Shown: positions 1 to 7,661, counted from the first letter of the stretch. The stretch is DNA of 14,285 nucleotides from a bacterium (GCA_021791455.1 JAJYWM010000378.1:1-14285), one strand, 5' to 3'. The notes: a model not told the origin generated them from the letters alone. Program-made: numbers and translations.

Positions 1-360
1 TTCGGCAGCGCGGGCGAGCGCGACGTGGAGAAGCGCTCCGAGATGGGCCGCATAGCCGCCCAGCTGGCGGATCAGGTGGTGGTCACAACCGAGGACCCGA
101 GGGGCGAGGACGAGGAAGCGATCATCACTGAGATATGCCGCGGGGCCCAGGAGGCGGGCGCGGTCGAGGGGGAGAATCTGCACCGCACGGCTGACCGGGC
201 GGCGGCGATCGCCATCGCCGTGGAGGGAGCGGTGCCCGGGGACGCGGTGCTGCTGGCGGGCAAGGGCCACGAGCGATCCATCATCGGCCGAGGGGGCTCT
301 GTGCCCTGGGATGAGCGCTCCCAGGCCGAGGCGGCGATCAGGCGCCGGCTCGAGGGCTGA
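1..360 (+). CDS. murE: MurE-type UDP-N-acetylmuramyl-tripeptide synthetase, C-terminal part
   Basis: Partial gene: the reading frame is open from the first base and stops at TGA 358-360, leaving 119 residues of the C-terminal Mur ligase domain. MurE adds the third amino acid to UDP-MurNAc-L-Ala-D-Glu in cytoplasmic peptidoglycan synthesis. Recognisable family blocks are the opening FGSAGERDxxKR (family: FGxGGDRDxxKRPxM), the ADQVVVTTEDPRGED strand-loop and the late AGKGHE motif. The loop that in meso-diaminopimelate enzymes reads DNPR here reads EDPR, keeping the Arg but changing the two preceding residues, so the third amino acid cannot be assigned safely. The gene converges on the catabolic operon with only 18 bases between stop codons and no obvious terminator. 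It is probably unrelated in function to the rest of the window. Confidence 0.88.
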   Translation, partial: FGSAGERDVEKRSEMGRIAAQLADQVVVTTEDPRGEDEEAIITEICRGAQEAGAVEGENLHRTADRAAAIAIAVEGAVPGDAVLLAGKGHERSIIGRGGSVPWDERSQAEAAIRRRLEG

Positions 361-378
361 TCGGGTCTCCGCTCAAGC

Positions 379-1668
379 TCAGTCCAGCGCCTGCAGGGCT
401 CGTTCCAGCAGATCGAGCAGCTGATCGATCTCGGCGTCCTCTATCACCAGGGGAGGCGCCACCAGGATGTGATCGCCGAGGGGACCATCGGCACCCCCAC
501 TACCCGGGTAGACGATGAGGCCGAGGTCGAAGGCGATGTCCGCGAGCGCGGTGGCGCGGGCTCCAGGGGACGCGGCGGTCTGCAGCACCATCCCCTGCAT
601 CAGCCCGCGGCCGCGCACCTTGCTGACCAGAGGGTGACGCGAGGCGACCTCCTCCAGCCCCCGGCGGAGCAGGGCTCCGCTCTCGTGGCTGCGCTGCACG
701 AGGCGCTCTTCCTCCAGGATCGCCAGGGCCCTGGCCCCGGCGGCACATGCCACCGGATGCCCACCGTAGGTGAACCCATGGGCGAACCTGCCGCTGCCGT
801 TGGCGATCGCGGAGTGGACGCGGTCGTTGGTCACGACCGCTCCCAGGGGCGCGTAGCCGCCCGAGAGGCCCTTGGCACAGGTGATGAGGTCGGGGGCGAC
901 GCAATCATGAACGGTTCCCAGAATCCCGCCGGTGCGCCCGAACCCGGTCATCACCTCATCTGAAATCAGCAGTACGCCGTGCTCATCGGCCAGCTTGCGC
1001 ACCCCGGCCAGGTATCCCGGATGGGGCACGAGGCCCGAGTCGGCGGAGCCTCCGACCGGCTCCAGGATGATCGCCGCGACCGACCGGGGATCGGCTCGCT
1101 CAAGGGCTTGGTCAAGCGCTGCCAGGCAGGGGCAGAGCGTCGAAGACGACGACCCCGGGCACTCCTCGAGCGGCGGGGCGAAGTGGGAGAACGCCGGGCT
1201 CAGCAGCGGCAGGTAGGGTCGCCGCCTGGCGATGTGCCCCGATGCCGCCAGCGCTCCCAGGGAGTTGCCGTGGTAGGACGCCCACCTGGCGAGGATTCTC
1301 TGCCGCTGGGGCTCGCCCCGCTCCAGGTGGAACTGGCGCACCAGCTTGACCGCCGTCTCAGTGGCCTCCGACCCGCCGGACACGAAGTAGCTGTGGTGCA
1401 GGCCGAAGGGCAGCAGCCCGGCGATCCGATCGGCCAGCTCCTCCTGGGCGTCCGAGGTGAACCTGGCGGTGTGGGCGAAGCCGACCCGGGCTGCCTGCTC
1501 CTGCATCGCCCGGGCGATCTCTGAACGTCCGTGGCCCAGGTTGGCGACCAGGGCCCCCGACGAGCCGTCCAGGTACCGTTTGCCGTCGGTGTCGAATAGG
1601 AATACCCCCTGGCCGTGGGAGATTCTGGGGTAGTCGGCCCCGGGGGACCGATAGAAGACATGACTCAT
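379..1668 (-). CDS. Class III PLP aminotransferase, YodT-like
   Basis: A 429-residue fold-type I, class III pyridoxal-phosphate aminotransferase, full length for the family and cytoplasmic. Visible features are the GGSEATETA phosphate-binding turn (98-106), YHGNSLGALAASG (132-144), the cofactor-binding Asp237 in LLISDEVMTGFGRTG, and the Schiff-base Lys266 in CAKGLSGGYAPLGA. The YHGxxxGAL..SG...RR signature and overall layout resemble B. subtilis YodT and related omega/beta-amino-acid aminotransferases more than ArgD or GabT. It is the last gene of the five-gene minus-strand operon; its ATG overlaps the CoA-transferase beta stop as ATGA, so translation is probably coupled. YodT also sits beside CoA-transferase subunits (YodR/YodS), so a beta-amino acid or beta-aminoacyl-CoA is a plausible amino donor. 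That substrate assignment is inference; the aminotransferase class is near certain. Confidence 0.88.
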   Translation of the reverse strand: MSHVFYRSPGADYPRISHGQGVFLFDTDGKRYLDGSSGALVANLGHGRSEIARAMQEQAARVGFAHTARFTSDAQEELADRIAGLLPFGLHHSYFVSGGSEATETAVKLVRQFHLERGEPQRQRILARWASYHGNSLGALAASGHIARRRPYLPLLSPAFSHFAPPLEECPGSSSSTLCPCLAALDQALERADPRSVAAIILEPVGGSADSGLVPHPGYLAGVRKLADEHGVLLISDEVMTGFGRTGGILGTVHDCVAPDLITCAKGLSGGYAPLGAVVTNDRVHSAIANGSGRFAHGFTYGGHPVACAAGARALAILEEERLVQRSHESGALLRRGLEEVASRHPLVSKVRGRGLMQGMVLQTAASPGARATALADIAFDLGLIVYPGSGGADGPLGDHILVAPPLVIEDAEIDQLLDLLERALQALD

Positions 1669-2390
1669 GAGGGCCGGCCCGCGAGCTCCCGATAGGCGGC
1701 GAGCTCCTCCGCGGTCGGCGCTGGGATCTCCCCCACCTCAGAGGAGACCTGCAAACTGAACCCGGTGCGCTCCAGCACCTCGTCCACGGTCACCCCCCGG
1801 TGGGTCGCGATGAGGCGCATCTCGCCTCGCTCGTCGAAGTCGAGCAGCCCCAGGTCCGTGATGACGTGCGACGGCCCCCGCCCCTGGACCCTGCCATCCC
1901 GATGCCCCGGCGAGGTGACGAAGTCGACCTGTTCCGGGAAGCGCTTGGGCTCATGCGGCATCACGATCAGGGTGCGCTTGCTGAAGCTCGCAATGTCGGC
2001 GGCTCCCCCCGAGCCGGCGAGGCGCACCTCGGGACTTCGGTAGCTCCCGATGACGGTCGAGTTGAGGTTTCCCCGACGGTCCACCTGGGCTCCCCCCAGG
2101 AAGCCGACGTCTATCCATCCGGTCTGCAGGTATTGCGAGAAGAGGTCCGTCATGGGAAGTGTGCACAGGGAGGTCCTGACCAGGTCCGGGTCCCCAATCG
2201 AGAGGGGAAGGCGGGGCGGTCGGGCGTCGATCACCCCGGACTCGTAGATGAGGACCAGTTCGGGGGCGTGCACGCGCTTGGCCAGGTTGGCCGCCAGATT
2301 GGGCATGCCAACCCCCACCAGAACCCGCTCCCGGTCGCGCAGCAGGCGGGCGCCGACCACCGCCATGTCCCGGCGCCGCGACTCATCCAT
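1665..2390 (-). CDS. Acyl-CoA:carboxylate CoA-transferase, beta subunit (family I)
   Basis: A 241-residue CoA-transferase subunit of the glutaconate/3-oxoacid type. With the alpha subunit it should move CoA between an acyl-CoA and a free carboxylate. Near the N-terminus it has VGVGMPNLAANLAKR. Glu50 in LIYESGVID is the expected thioester-forming glutamate. Then follow GSGGAADIASFSKR and MPHEPKRFPEQVDFVTSPGHRDG, both typical of beta subunits. The open frame extends upstream to 2603, but that part overlaps the alpha gene and has no family character. The ATG at 2390 gives a normal length and overlaps the alpha stop by eight bases (ATGGATGA). Retention of Glu50 argues for a true transferase rather than an IpdAB-like hydrolase relative that has lost it. 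The substrate is not evident; a beta-keto acid derived from the adjacent aminotransferase would fit. Confidence 0.87.
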   Translation of the reverse strand: MDESRRRDMAVVGARLLRDRERVLVGVGMPNLAANLAKRVHAPELVLIYESGVIDARPPRLPLSIGDPDLVRTSLCTLPMTDLFSQYLQTGWIDVGFLGGAQVDRRGNLNSTVIGSYRSPEVRLAGSGGAADIASFSKRTLIVMPHEPKRFPEQVDFVTSPGHRDGRVQGRGPSHVITDLGLLDFDERGEMRLIATHRGVTVDEVLERTGFSLQVSSEVGEIPAPTAEELAAYRELAGRPS

Positions 2391-3252
2391 CCCCGGCCGC
2401 CCGGCGCAGGAGCTCAAGCCGTTCGGGCTGGAAGAGATCCAGGTAAGCCCGGCGGTCGGCCACGGCGAGCACGAATCGTTCCAACCAGGCGGTCGCCTCC
2501 ACGGGATCTCGCGAGAGGTGATCCCACTCCTGGTAGAAGAGCTGGTCCCGGTCGTAGCGGCCCTGGACGTAGGAGGGATGCGCTCCCCAGGGTTCCAGGG
2601 CAAGGGCCGTCACCCGAAATCCCGGCAGCAGCAGGTGATCCCTCTGCTCCCGAAGGGCCTCGGCGGGGAGGATCTCCTCCACCGACACCAGCACCTTGTC
2701 CGCGGCCAGCGCTGCCTCGCGGACATCACCCAGCAGTCCCCAGGAGTAGACGTTGCCGTCCTCATCGGCCATGTGCGCGTGCACCAGGGTCACGTCCGGG
2801 CGCAACGGCTCGACCACCGCCACCCGCTCCGGGCCAAACGGGCTTTCCACGACCGGCCGCCCGCGCTGCCTGGTGAGGTCATTGTCCAGGGCGAGGAGCG
2901 GCCAGAACGGCAAGCCGGACGCCGCCGCCTGCAGTCTGCCCAACAGCTCGAAATGGCTGTACTCCTCGATCTCGATCAGTCCGCCCTCCACCGCCCTGCG
3001 AAAGCAGTGCAACAGGCCGACGCCGGGATTGCCCGCGTAGCTGAATACGACGCGGTCCGCGACTCCGGCGGCGATCATCTGGTCGTAGACGAGGTCCGGG
3101 GTCGCCCGGCAGAGGGTGAGGTGGCGCCGCTCCTGCCTGATGATCTCGTGACCGAACGAGAACGGGATCAGGTGGGTGAACCCGGCCAGGTACAGGGACT
3201 GGCCGTCCCTGACGTGGCGGCTGACCGCCTCCCGCACGGAGACCCGCTCCAC
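2383..3252 (-). CDS. Acyl-CoA:carboxylate CoA-transferase, alpha subunit (family I)
   Basis: A 289-residue alpha subunit of a glutaconate/3-oxoacid-type CoA-transferase, partner of the beta subunit that follows it. Visible blocks are the N-terminal DGQSLYLAGFTHLIPFSFGHEIIRQ, the AGNPGVGLLHCFRRAVE region, PFGPERVAVVEPLRPDVTLVHAHMADEDGNVY, and AADKVLVSVEEILP. All of these are usual for this family. The open frame continues to 3369 but that stretch overlaps the dehydrogenase gene. The GTG at 3252, four bases after the dehydrogenase stop, starts ERVSVREAVSRHVRDG and gives the family's normal N-terminus, so it was chosen. Tight spacing on both sides implies co-transcription and probably coupled translation. 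Which acyl-CoA donor and acceptor are used cannot be read from the sequence. Confidence 0.86.
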   Translation of the reverse strand: MERVSVREAVSRHVRDGQSLYLAGFTHLIPFSFGHEIIRQERRHLTLCRATPDLVYDQMIAAGVADRVVFSYAGNPGVGLLHCFRRAVEGGLIEIEEYSHFELLGRLQAAASGLPFWPLLALDNDLTRQRGRPVVESPFGPERVAVVEPLRPDVTLVHAHMADEDGNVYSWGLLGDVREAALAADKVLVSVEEILPAEALREQRDHLLLPGFRVTALALEPWGAHPSYVQGRYDRDQLFYQEWDHLSRDPVEATAWLERFVLAVADRRAYLDLFQPERLELLRRAAGDG

Positions 3253-3256
3253 CGCG

Positions 3257-4831
3257 TCAGACGCCCCGCGGATAGCGCACTTTCTGGGTGATGGTCTGCG
3301 CCTGCAGGAAGAAGCCGAGGTAGTCCGGCGAACCGACCTTAGGACCAGTGCCCGAGAGCTTGTACCCACCGAAGGGATGCACCCCGGCCATGGCCCCCGT
3401 GGAGCTGCGGTTGAGGTACAGGTTCCCCACCAGGAAATTGCGGCGCACGTAGTCCAGCTCCCTGGGGTCTCTGGAGAAGGCGGCGCCGGTGAGCGCGTAT
3501 TCGACCGAGTTCGCGATCTCTACCGCCTCCGGCAGCGAGCGAGCCCGCAGCACCGACAGGAACGGTCCGAAGATCTCCTCCTGGGCGATCGGGGAATCGA
3601 CCGCCACCTCAGAGACCACGGTCGGGCTCAGCGTGTGACCCAGGGCCTGGGCCCTCCCCCGGCGGAGCACGAGGCCCGAGGTCTCGGCCCTCATGACGTA
3701 GGCGGCGACGCGGTCTCTGGCCGCCTCTGTGATGAGCGGCCCGTAGGCGTGGTTCTCGGCGGGATGGCCGCAGTCGCCGCTAACCCGGTCCATCTCCGAG
3801 AGCAGCTGCTCCAGGAACAAATCGTGGATCTCGTCCAGCAGCACCAGCCGAGAGGTTGCGGAGCACTTCTGACCCTGGTACCCGATCGCCGAGGACACGA
3901 CCTCGCGGACGGCCCATGGGATATCGGCCTGGCCGGTGACGATGGTGGCGTTCTTCCCGCCCATCTCGGTCATCACGCGCTTCAATTGCCTCTGCCCCGG
4001 CACCAGCCCCGCAGCCCGGGCGTGAATCGAGGTTCCCACCGCTCGGGACCCGACGAAGGCCACGAACTGCACATCCGGGTCCCGCACCAGGCTGTCGCCC
4101 ACCTCGGGGCCCGCTCCGGGCACCAGGTTGAGGACCCCATCAGGCAGCCCAGCCTCGGCCAGGACCAAGTACAGCTGCTGGGCGACGACCGAAGCCTCCT
4201 CCGCGGGCTTGAGCACAACCGTGTTGCCAGCCGCAATCGCCGCCACCACCATGCCCAGTGGAAGTGTGGTGGGAAAGTTCCAAGGAGATATGACGACACC
4301 GACGCCGAGCGGCAGGTAACGGTACTCGTTCATCTCGCTGGGAATCCCGGGGATGTCCCGGCCCTCCTCCCACAGCAGCAGCTGGCGCGCGTTCCATTCG
4401 AAATGGTCGATCGCCTCCGCGATCTCGCCATCGGACTGGTCCCAATTCTTGCCCACCTCGAAGGCGACCCAGCCCAGCATCTCCCGGCGGCGGTGGCGCA
4501 GAACATCGCCGGCCCTGAGCAGAAGTGCGGCCCGCTCGAAGGGACTTACCTCAGCCCAGGCGGGGAAAGCCTCATTCGCGGCCTGGACCGCCTGTCGAGC
4601 CTCCCTGGCGCCCCCCATTTGGACCAGGCCCACCACCGTTGCCGGATCGGCGGGGTCGCGCGACTCGAAGACGGCCTGACCGGAGCGGTCCAGGCCGCCG
4701 ATCCTCAGGGGATACTCGCCGCCGAGCATCGAGCGCACCTCGGCCACGGCGCCTTGGCAGAGCCGGATCTCGTCGGGCGAGTGAAGGTTCAGGAAGGGCT
4801 CGTTGCGAAACGCCTCAAGCGCCACCGGCAC
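3257..4831 (-). CDS. Aldehyde dehydrogenase, L-glutamate gamma-semialdehyde (P5C) dehydrogenase type
   Basis: A 524-residue NAD(P)-dependent aldehyde dehydrogenase, close in length to RocA/PruA-type P5C dehydrogenases (about 515). It oxidises a semialdehyde to the acid in the cytoplasm. Motifs: SPWNFP at 182-187, cofactor Lys208 in VLKPAE, FVGSRAVG (259-266), general base Glu289 in TEMGGKN, catalytic Cys323 in GYQGQKCSATSR, EEIFGPF (419-425) and PFGGYKLSGTGPK...PDYL near the end. The Lys-Arg-Val before EMGGK, the QKCSA motif and the terminal GxK..xxPDYL block are characteristic of the P5C subfamily. It follows the first aminotransferase and overlaps its 3' end by 17 bases. The start used is GTG 4831. 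A second GTG at 4825 has better spacing (nine bases) from a GAGG and may be the real one. The real substrate may be another omega-semialdehyde supplied by the aminotransferase. Confidence 0.88.
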   Translation of the reverse strand: MPVALEAFRNEPFLNLHSPDEIRLCQGAVAEVRSMLGGEYPLRIGGLDRSGQAVFESRDPADPATVVGLVQMGGAREARQAVQAANEAFPAWAEVSPFERAALLLRAGDVLRHRRREMLGWVAFEVGKNWDQSDGEIAEAIDHFEWNARQLLLWEEGRDIPGIPSEMNEYRYLPLGVGVVISPWNFPTTLPLGMVVAAIAAGNTVVLKPAEEASVVAQQLYLVLAEAGLPDGVLNLVPGAGPEVGDSLVRDPDVQFVAFVGSRAVGTSIHARAAGLVPGQRQLKRVMTEMGGKNATIVTGQADIPWAVREVVSSAIGYQGQKCSATSRLVLLDEIHDLFLEQLLSEMDRVSGDCGHPAENHAYGPLITEAARDRVAAYVMRAETSGLVLRRGRAQALGHTLSPTVVSEVAVDSPIAQEEIFGPFLSVLRARSLPEAVEIANSVEYALTGAAFSRDPRELDYVRRNFLVGNLYLNRSSTGAMAGVHPFGGYKLSGTGPKVGSPDYLGFFLQAQTITQKVRYPRGV

Positions 4832-6086
4832 AGACCTCGCGCACGATTGCGACCAGTCGGTCCAGGCCGTCCGCCAGGATCTGCTCCTCGATGTTAAGGG
4901 GAGGCATGAGGCGGATCACCTCGTGGCGCAGCCCCGCGGTGTGAAGGATCATTCCCCGGGCGACCGCCGTCGCCATCACCCGCTGGGCGAGATCCCCGGC
5001 CCTTGGTCCCCGGAACTCGATTGCGACCATCAGCCCACGTCCCCTCACCTCGCGGATCTCCTCCAGGTCGCCAAGCGGGGCAAGCCTCTCGACCGCAAAG
5101 GTGCCGAGCCTGGCCGCGGCCGCCATCAGGTTCTCTTCGCGGATCACCTGGAGAGTCGCAAGCCCCGCCGCGCAGGAGAGCGGGTTGCCCCCGAACGTCG
5201 TGCCGTGGGCACCCTCTGGCCAGCGCTCCGCGAGCGCCGCGGGTGCCGCCAGAGCGGAGAGGGGAAGCCCGCCGCCCAGAGCCTTGCCCATCACAACTAG
5301 GTCGGGCTCTATCCCCGAGTGCTGGTAGGCGAACATCTTCCCGGTGCGGCCCATCCCGGATTGCACCTCGTCGACCGCGAGCAGGATGCCGTGCTGGGCG
5401 GTCAGATCCCTAAGCCAGGGCAGGAAGGCGTCCGGCGGGATCACGTAGCCACCCTCGCCCTGAATCGGCTCCACGAACACCAGAGCAACCCGTTCTGGGG
5501 TGATCTCGGTCTCGAGCAGGGCGCTCATCTGCCGCTGCACGTGCTCGAGGGCCTCATCGGGCGCCAGGTCGAGCCGGGTGGGAGCGGGATAGTCGAGGTG
5601 GTAGACCGAGGGGAGCAGGGGCTCGTACTGGGCGCGGTACCGCGCCGCTGAGGCGGTTAGGCTGAGACTGCCCATGGTCCGGCCGTGGAAGGCACCACGG
5701 AAGGCGATGATGCCCGGCCTGCCGGTGACGAATCGGGCCATCTTGATCGCCGCCTCGACCGCCTCCGTGCCCGAGTTGCCGAAGAAGAGGCGGAAACCCT
5801 GGGGCAGCTCCTCCAGCAGGGCCTCGGCGTAGGCAACCAGGGCCGACTGGTACCCGGTCCCGCTGTAGAGATGGAGGTGGCGATGTAGCTGCTCCTCGAT
5901 CGCCCGCACCACCTGGGGATGCCCGTAGCCCACCGCATTGACCGCTATGCCGGTGGCGAGGTCCAGGTAGGTGCGCCCGTCAGCGGCGAAAAGATGGGAC
6001 CCCTCGCCGCGCTCGATCTCGAGCTCGGTCTCCATGGGCTGAACCGCCATGATGGCCGCCCGGTGGCGGTCGCTGATCTTGACCAT
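4815..6086 (-). CDS. Class III omega-aminotransferase (4-aminobutyrate/ornithine type)
   Basis: A 423-residue class III pyridoxal-phosphate aminotransferase of the GabT/ArgD/RocD group and first gene of the minus-strand operon. It should move an omega-amino group to 2-oxoglutarate, giving a semialdehyde for the dehydrogenase encoded next. Visible sites are FFGNSGTEAVEAAIKMAR (101-118), FHGRTMGSLSLT (133-144), EPIQGEGGY (206-214), cofactor Asp239 in AVDEVQSGMGRTGK, Schiff-base Lys268 in MGKALGGGLPLSA, and HGTTFGGNPLSCAA (294-307). The combination GTTFGGNPLxCAA with ALGGGLPLSA is shared by GABA and N-acetylornithine transaminases, so 4-aminobutyrate, ornithine, beta-alanine and similar amines all remain possible. 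The ATG at 6086 has a strong AAGGAG six bases upstream. The likely promoter and operator lie about 390 bases upstream. Confidence 0.87.
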   Translation of the reverse strand: MVKISDRHRAAIMAVQPMETELEIERGEGSHLFAADGRTYLDLATGIAVNAVGYGHPQVVRAIEEQLHRHLHLYSGTGYQSALVAYAEALLEELPQGFRLFFGNSGTEAVEAAIKMARFVTGRPGIIAFRGAFHGRTMGSLSLTASAARYRAQYEPLLPSVYHLDYPAPTRLDLAPDEALEHVQRQMSALLETEITPERVALVFVEPIQGEGGYVIPPDAFLPWLRDLTAQHGILLAVDEVQSGMGRTGKMFAYQHSGIEPDLVVMGKALGGGLPLSALAAPAALAERWPEGAHGTTFGGNPLSCAAGLATLQVIREENLMAAAARLGTFAVERLAPLGDLEEIREVRGRGLMVAIEFRGPRAGDLAQRVMATAVARGMILHTAGLRHEVIRLMPPLNIEEQILADGLDRLVAIVREVCAGGA

Positions 6087-6470
6087 TTCTCACTCCTTGG
6101 GGCAGATCGCCCTGCACTGCGCCTTCTGCCGCCATCGCACAGCGGTTGGGCCAAACCCATTCTCCTCAAGCCCTTGCTGACTGGACGCCCGCTCTGAGCA
6201 ACCAACGAGTGGGGCTCCGCTGGTGACCGTGGCGCCGCTCGCGACCCTGCTGCCTGGCGTCCTGGAAGGGTCGGTGTCGGCGATGGGCTGTTGCGCTGCC
6301 ACGGTGGGCGGATATGTTCGGCGGAAGCGCCCCTGGGTCCGCCGGAGGAAATGTAATGTCTCATCTCGTGATCGCCCCTCGCCCACCGTCGCCCCCTGCA
6401 ACCGAGCGGTCCGCCCGCCTCGGTCCGCCCATCCGTGGAACTCACCATGGCGGGGTCCGAGCATTCAATA

Positions 6471-6487
6471 TTGGATTCTGGATACAG
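6471..6487. promoter_or_regulatory. Candidate GntR operator, copy 1 (catabolic operon)
   Basis: TTGGATTCTGGATACAG is a 17-bp imperfect palindrome: 10 of the 16 positions off centre are symmetric, following TGnATnCnGnATnCA. The same 17 bases occur in front of the GntR gene. It covers the -10 of the minus-strand promoter for the aminotransferase operon, a position expected for repression. It is also upstream of the diverging P1 peptidase gene, so it may affect both directions. The size and AT-containing half-sites fit FCD-type GntR operators in general. The assignment to this particular regulator is inference from the shared site. Confidence 0.72.
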
Positions 6488-6503
6488 AACTTGAAGTTGT
6501 CAA
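6475..6503 (-). promoter_or_regulatory. Promoter of the five-gene catabolic operon
   Basis: On the minus strand TTGACA (6503-6498) is followed after exactly 17 bases by CAGAAT (6480-6475). The -35 hexamer is perfect and the -10 matches four of six consensus bases. The spacing relative to the palindrome is identical to that at the GntR promoter, although the intervening bases outside the palindrome differ. This makes chance less likely. Confidence 0.65.
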
Positions 6504-6615
6504 GGCGCTGGCCACTCCAACTCCACTACCCCACCGCCGAGTGGTACCGTGCCACCCCATGCCGGATCGAAAGCCGCTAATCGGCCCACGCCATTGGGGA
6601 CTCTCCCCCTGGCAG

Positions 6616-7641
6616 ATGGAGGTCGGCCCGAAGAACTCCATCTGCGATGTGTCGGGGATTCGGGTGGGACACGCGACAGTGATCCGCGACCAGCCGTTCA
6701 TCTCTCGAACCGGGGTCACCGTGGTCGTCCCCGATGCCGACCTGCCCCGGGAGCGCCTTCCGGCAGCGGCGGTGGTGTTCAACGGGACCGGAGAGATGAC
6801 CGGATTTCACCAGGTCAATGAGTGGGGAAGCCTGGAGACGCCGGTCGCGCTGACCGGCACGGCGGCCGTGCCCACGGTTCTTCAGGGGCTCTCCGACCAC
6901 ATGTTCGAGCGCTGCCCGGAACTGGGCCGGAGCCGGGAGCCATGCCTGCCGGTTGTCGCCGAGTGCGATGACATGTGGCTTTCGGACACGCGCCACCCCG
7001 CCATCGCCCCGGCGGATGTCGAGCGCGCGATCACGAACGCGAGTCGAGGCCAGTCGGAGTGGGGGGCGGTCGGAGCCGGCACGGGCATGGTCTCCTTCGG
7101 CTTCAAGGGCGGTGTGGGCAGCGCGTCCAGGCGCCTCGAGATCGACGGCCAGGTGCACCACCTCGGGGCTCTGTGTCTTGTGAATTTCGGCCAACCCGGC
7201 GACCTCATCGTCGCCGGGCACCACATGGGTCACCTGCCGGGTGAGGTCACCCGCGACCGGCTCGGGGCGACGCCGCCCTCAGGATCCCTGATCGTGGTCC
7301 TGGCGACCGACGCGCCTCTGGGCCACCACCAGCTGGGCAGGGTCGCGAGGAGGGCGGCCCTCGGGATGGCCCGGGTCGGCAGCCAGGGGAGCGAGGGCAG
7401 CGGCGACATCTATCTCGCCTTCTCGTCGAAGGGCACCGTGGAGGAGCGGGCACAGCCCTGGCACCTCCAGCCAGTACTCCGCGAGGACCTGCTGGGGGGA
7501 TTCCTGCGAGCGGCCGTGGAGGCGACCGAGGAAGGGATTCTGAACGCCCTCTTTGCCGCCCAAGGCATGGTCGGGTTCTGCTCGCGCACGGTCTCGGCGC
7601 TGCCCCAGGATGAGGTCAGGCGCCGGATCTCGCCGGCCTGA
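6616..7641 (+). CDS. P1 family (DmpA/BapA-like) self-processing aminopeptidase
   Basis: A 341-residue member of peptidase family P1, Ntn-hydrolase-like enzymes that cleave themselves to expose an N-terminal serine. Family members release N-terminal amino acids, and some prefer D- or beta-amino acids. Matching blocks are ICDVSGIRVGHAT (9-21), RTGVTVVVPDA (31-41), VFNGTGEMTG (54-63), GAVGAGTGMVSFGFKGGVGSASR (150-172), LVNFG with Asn190, and SGSLIVVLATDAPL. The predicted cut is Gly223-Ser224, with Asn190 as the expected oxyanion residue. ARRAALGMARVGSQGSEGSGDIYLAFS follows. The frame is open back to 6223; ATG 6616 was chosen because MEVGPKNSICDVSG matches family N-termini, though neither it nor ATG 6559 has a clear ribosome site. 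The stretch that usually holds an active-site Tyr reads ECDDM (116-120), an oddity. No signal peptide is visible, so action is probably cytoplasmic. It diverges from the catabolic operon. Confidence 0.85.
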   Translation: MEVGPKNSICDVSGIRVGHATVIRDQPFISRTGVTVVVPDADLPRERLPAAAVVFNGTGEMTGFHQVNEWGSLETPVALTGTAAVPTVLQGLSDHMFERCPELGRSREPCLPVVAECDDMWLSDTRHPAIAPADVERAITNASRGQSEWGAVGAGTGMVSFGFKGGVGSASRRLEIDGQVHHLGALCLVNFGQPGDLIVAGHHMGHLPGEVTRDRLGATPPSGSLIVVLATDAPLGHHQLGRVARRAALGMARVGSQGSEGSGDIYLAFSSKGTVEERAQPWHLQPVLREDLLGGFLRAAVEATEEGILNALFAAQGMVGFCSRTVSALPQDEVRRRISPA

Positions 7642-7661
7642 CCACGGCCGACCCGATGGCC

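Larger units (their letters stand above)
6087..6615. other. Divergent intergenic region with a long operon leader
   Basis: About 530 bases lie between the diverging aminotransferase and P1 peptidase genes. It contains the operator at 6471-6487 and the minus-strand promoter at 6475-6503. If transcription starts near 6468, the operon has an untranslated leader of about 380 bases. Within that leader is an inverted repeat, CGGCGGA (6319-6325) and TCCGCCG (6338-6344), separated by 12 bases. I recognise no tRNA, known riboswitch or uracil-rich terminator here. Open frames in the stretch have no recognisable protein character. One 74-codon plus-strand frame starting at 6356 has a good GGAGG seven bases upstream but crosses the operator and is probably accidental. 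Confidence 0.55.

Noticed and set aside
2391..2603. N-terminal extension of the CoA-transferase beta frame
   Set aside because: It overlaps the alpha gene, is rich in Arg, Pro, Ser and Trp without family similarity, and ATG 2390 gives the normal family start.
3253..3369. N-terminal extension of the CoA-transferase alpha frame
   Set aside because: It lies over the end of the dehydrogenase gene and has no family character; GTG 3252 fits operon spacing and family length.
3176..4897. 573-codon plus-strand frame opposite the dehydrogenase gene
   Set aside because: It is antisense to a gene with all catalytic motifs, and the translation is Arg/Gly/His-rich with no domain.
6090..6464. Minus-strand 124-codon frame starting just after the operon promoter
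   Set aside because: Its position would make it nearly leaderless, it has no ribosome site or recognisable motif, and its composition looks like non-coding GC-rich DNA. A leader peptide is not excluded.
6356..6580. Plus-strand 74-codon frame with a good GGAGG
   Set aside because: It runs across the operator and promoter, shows no protein family features, and has no supporting promoter.
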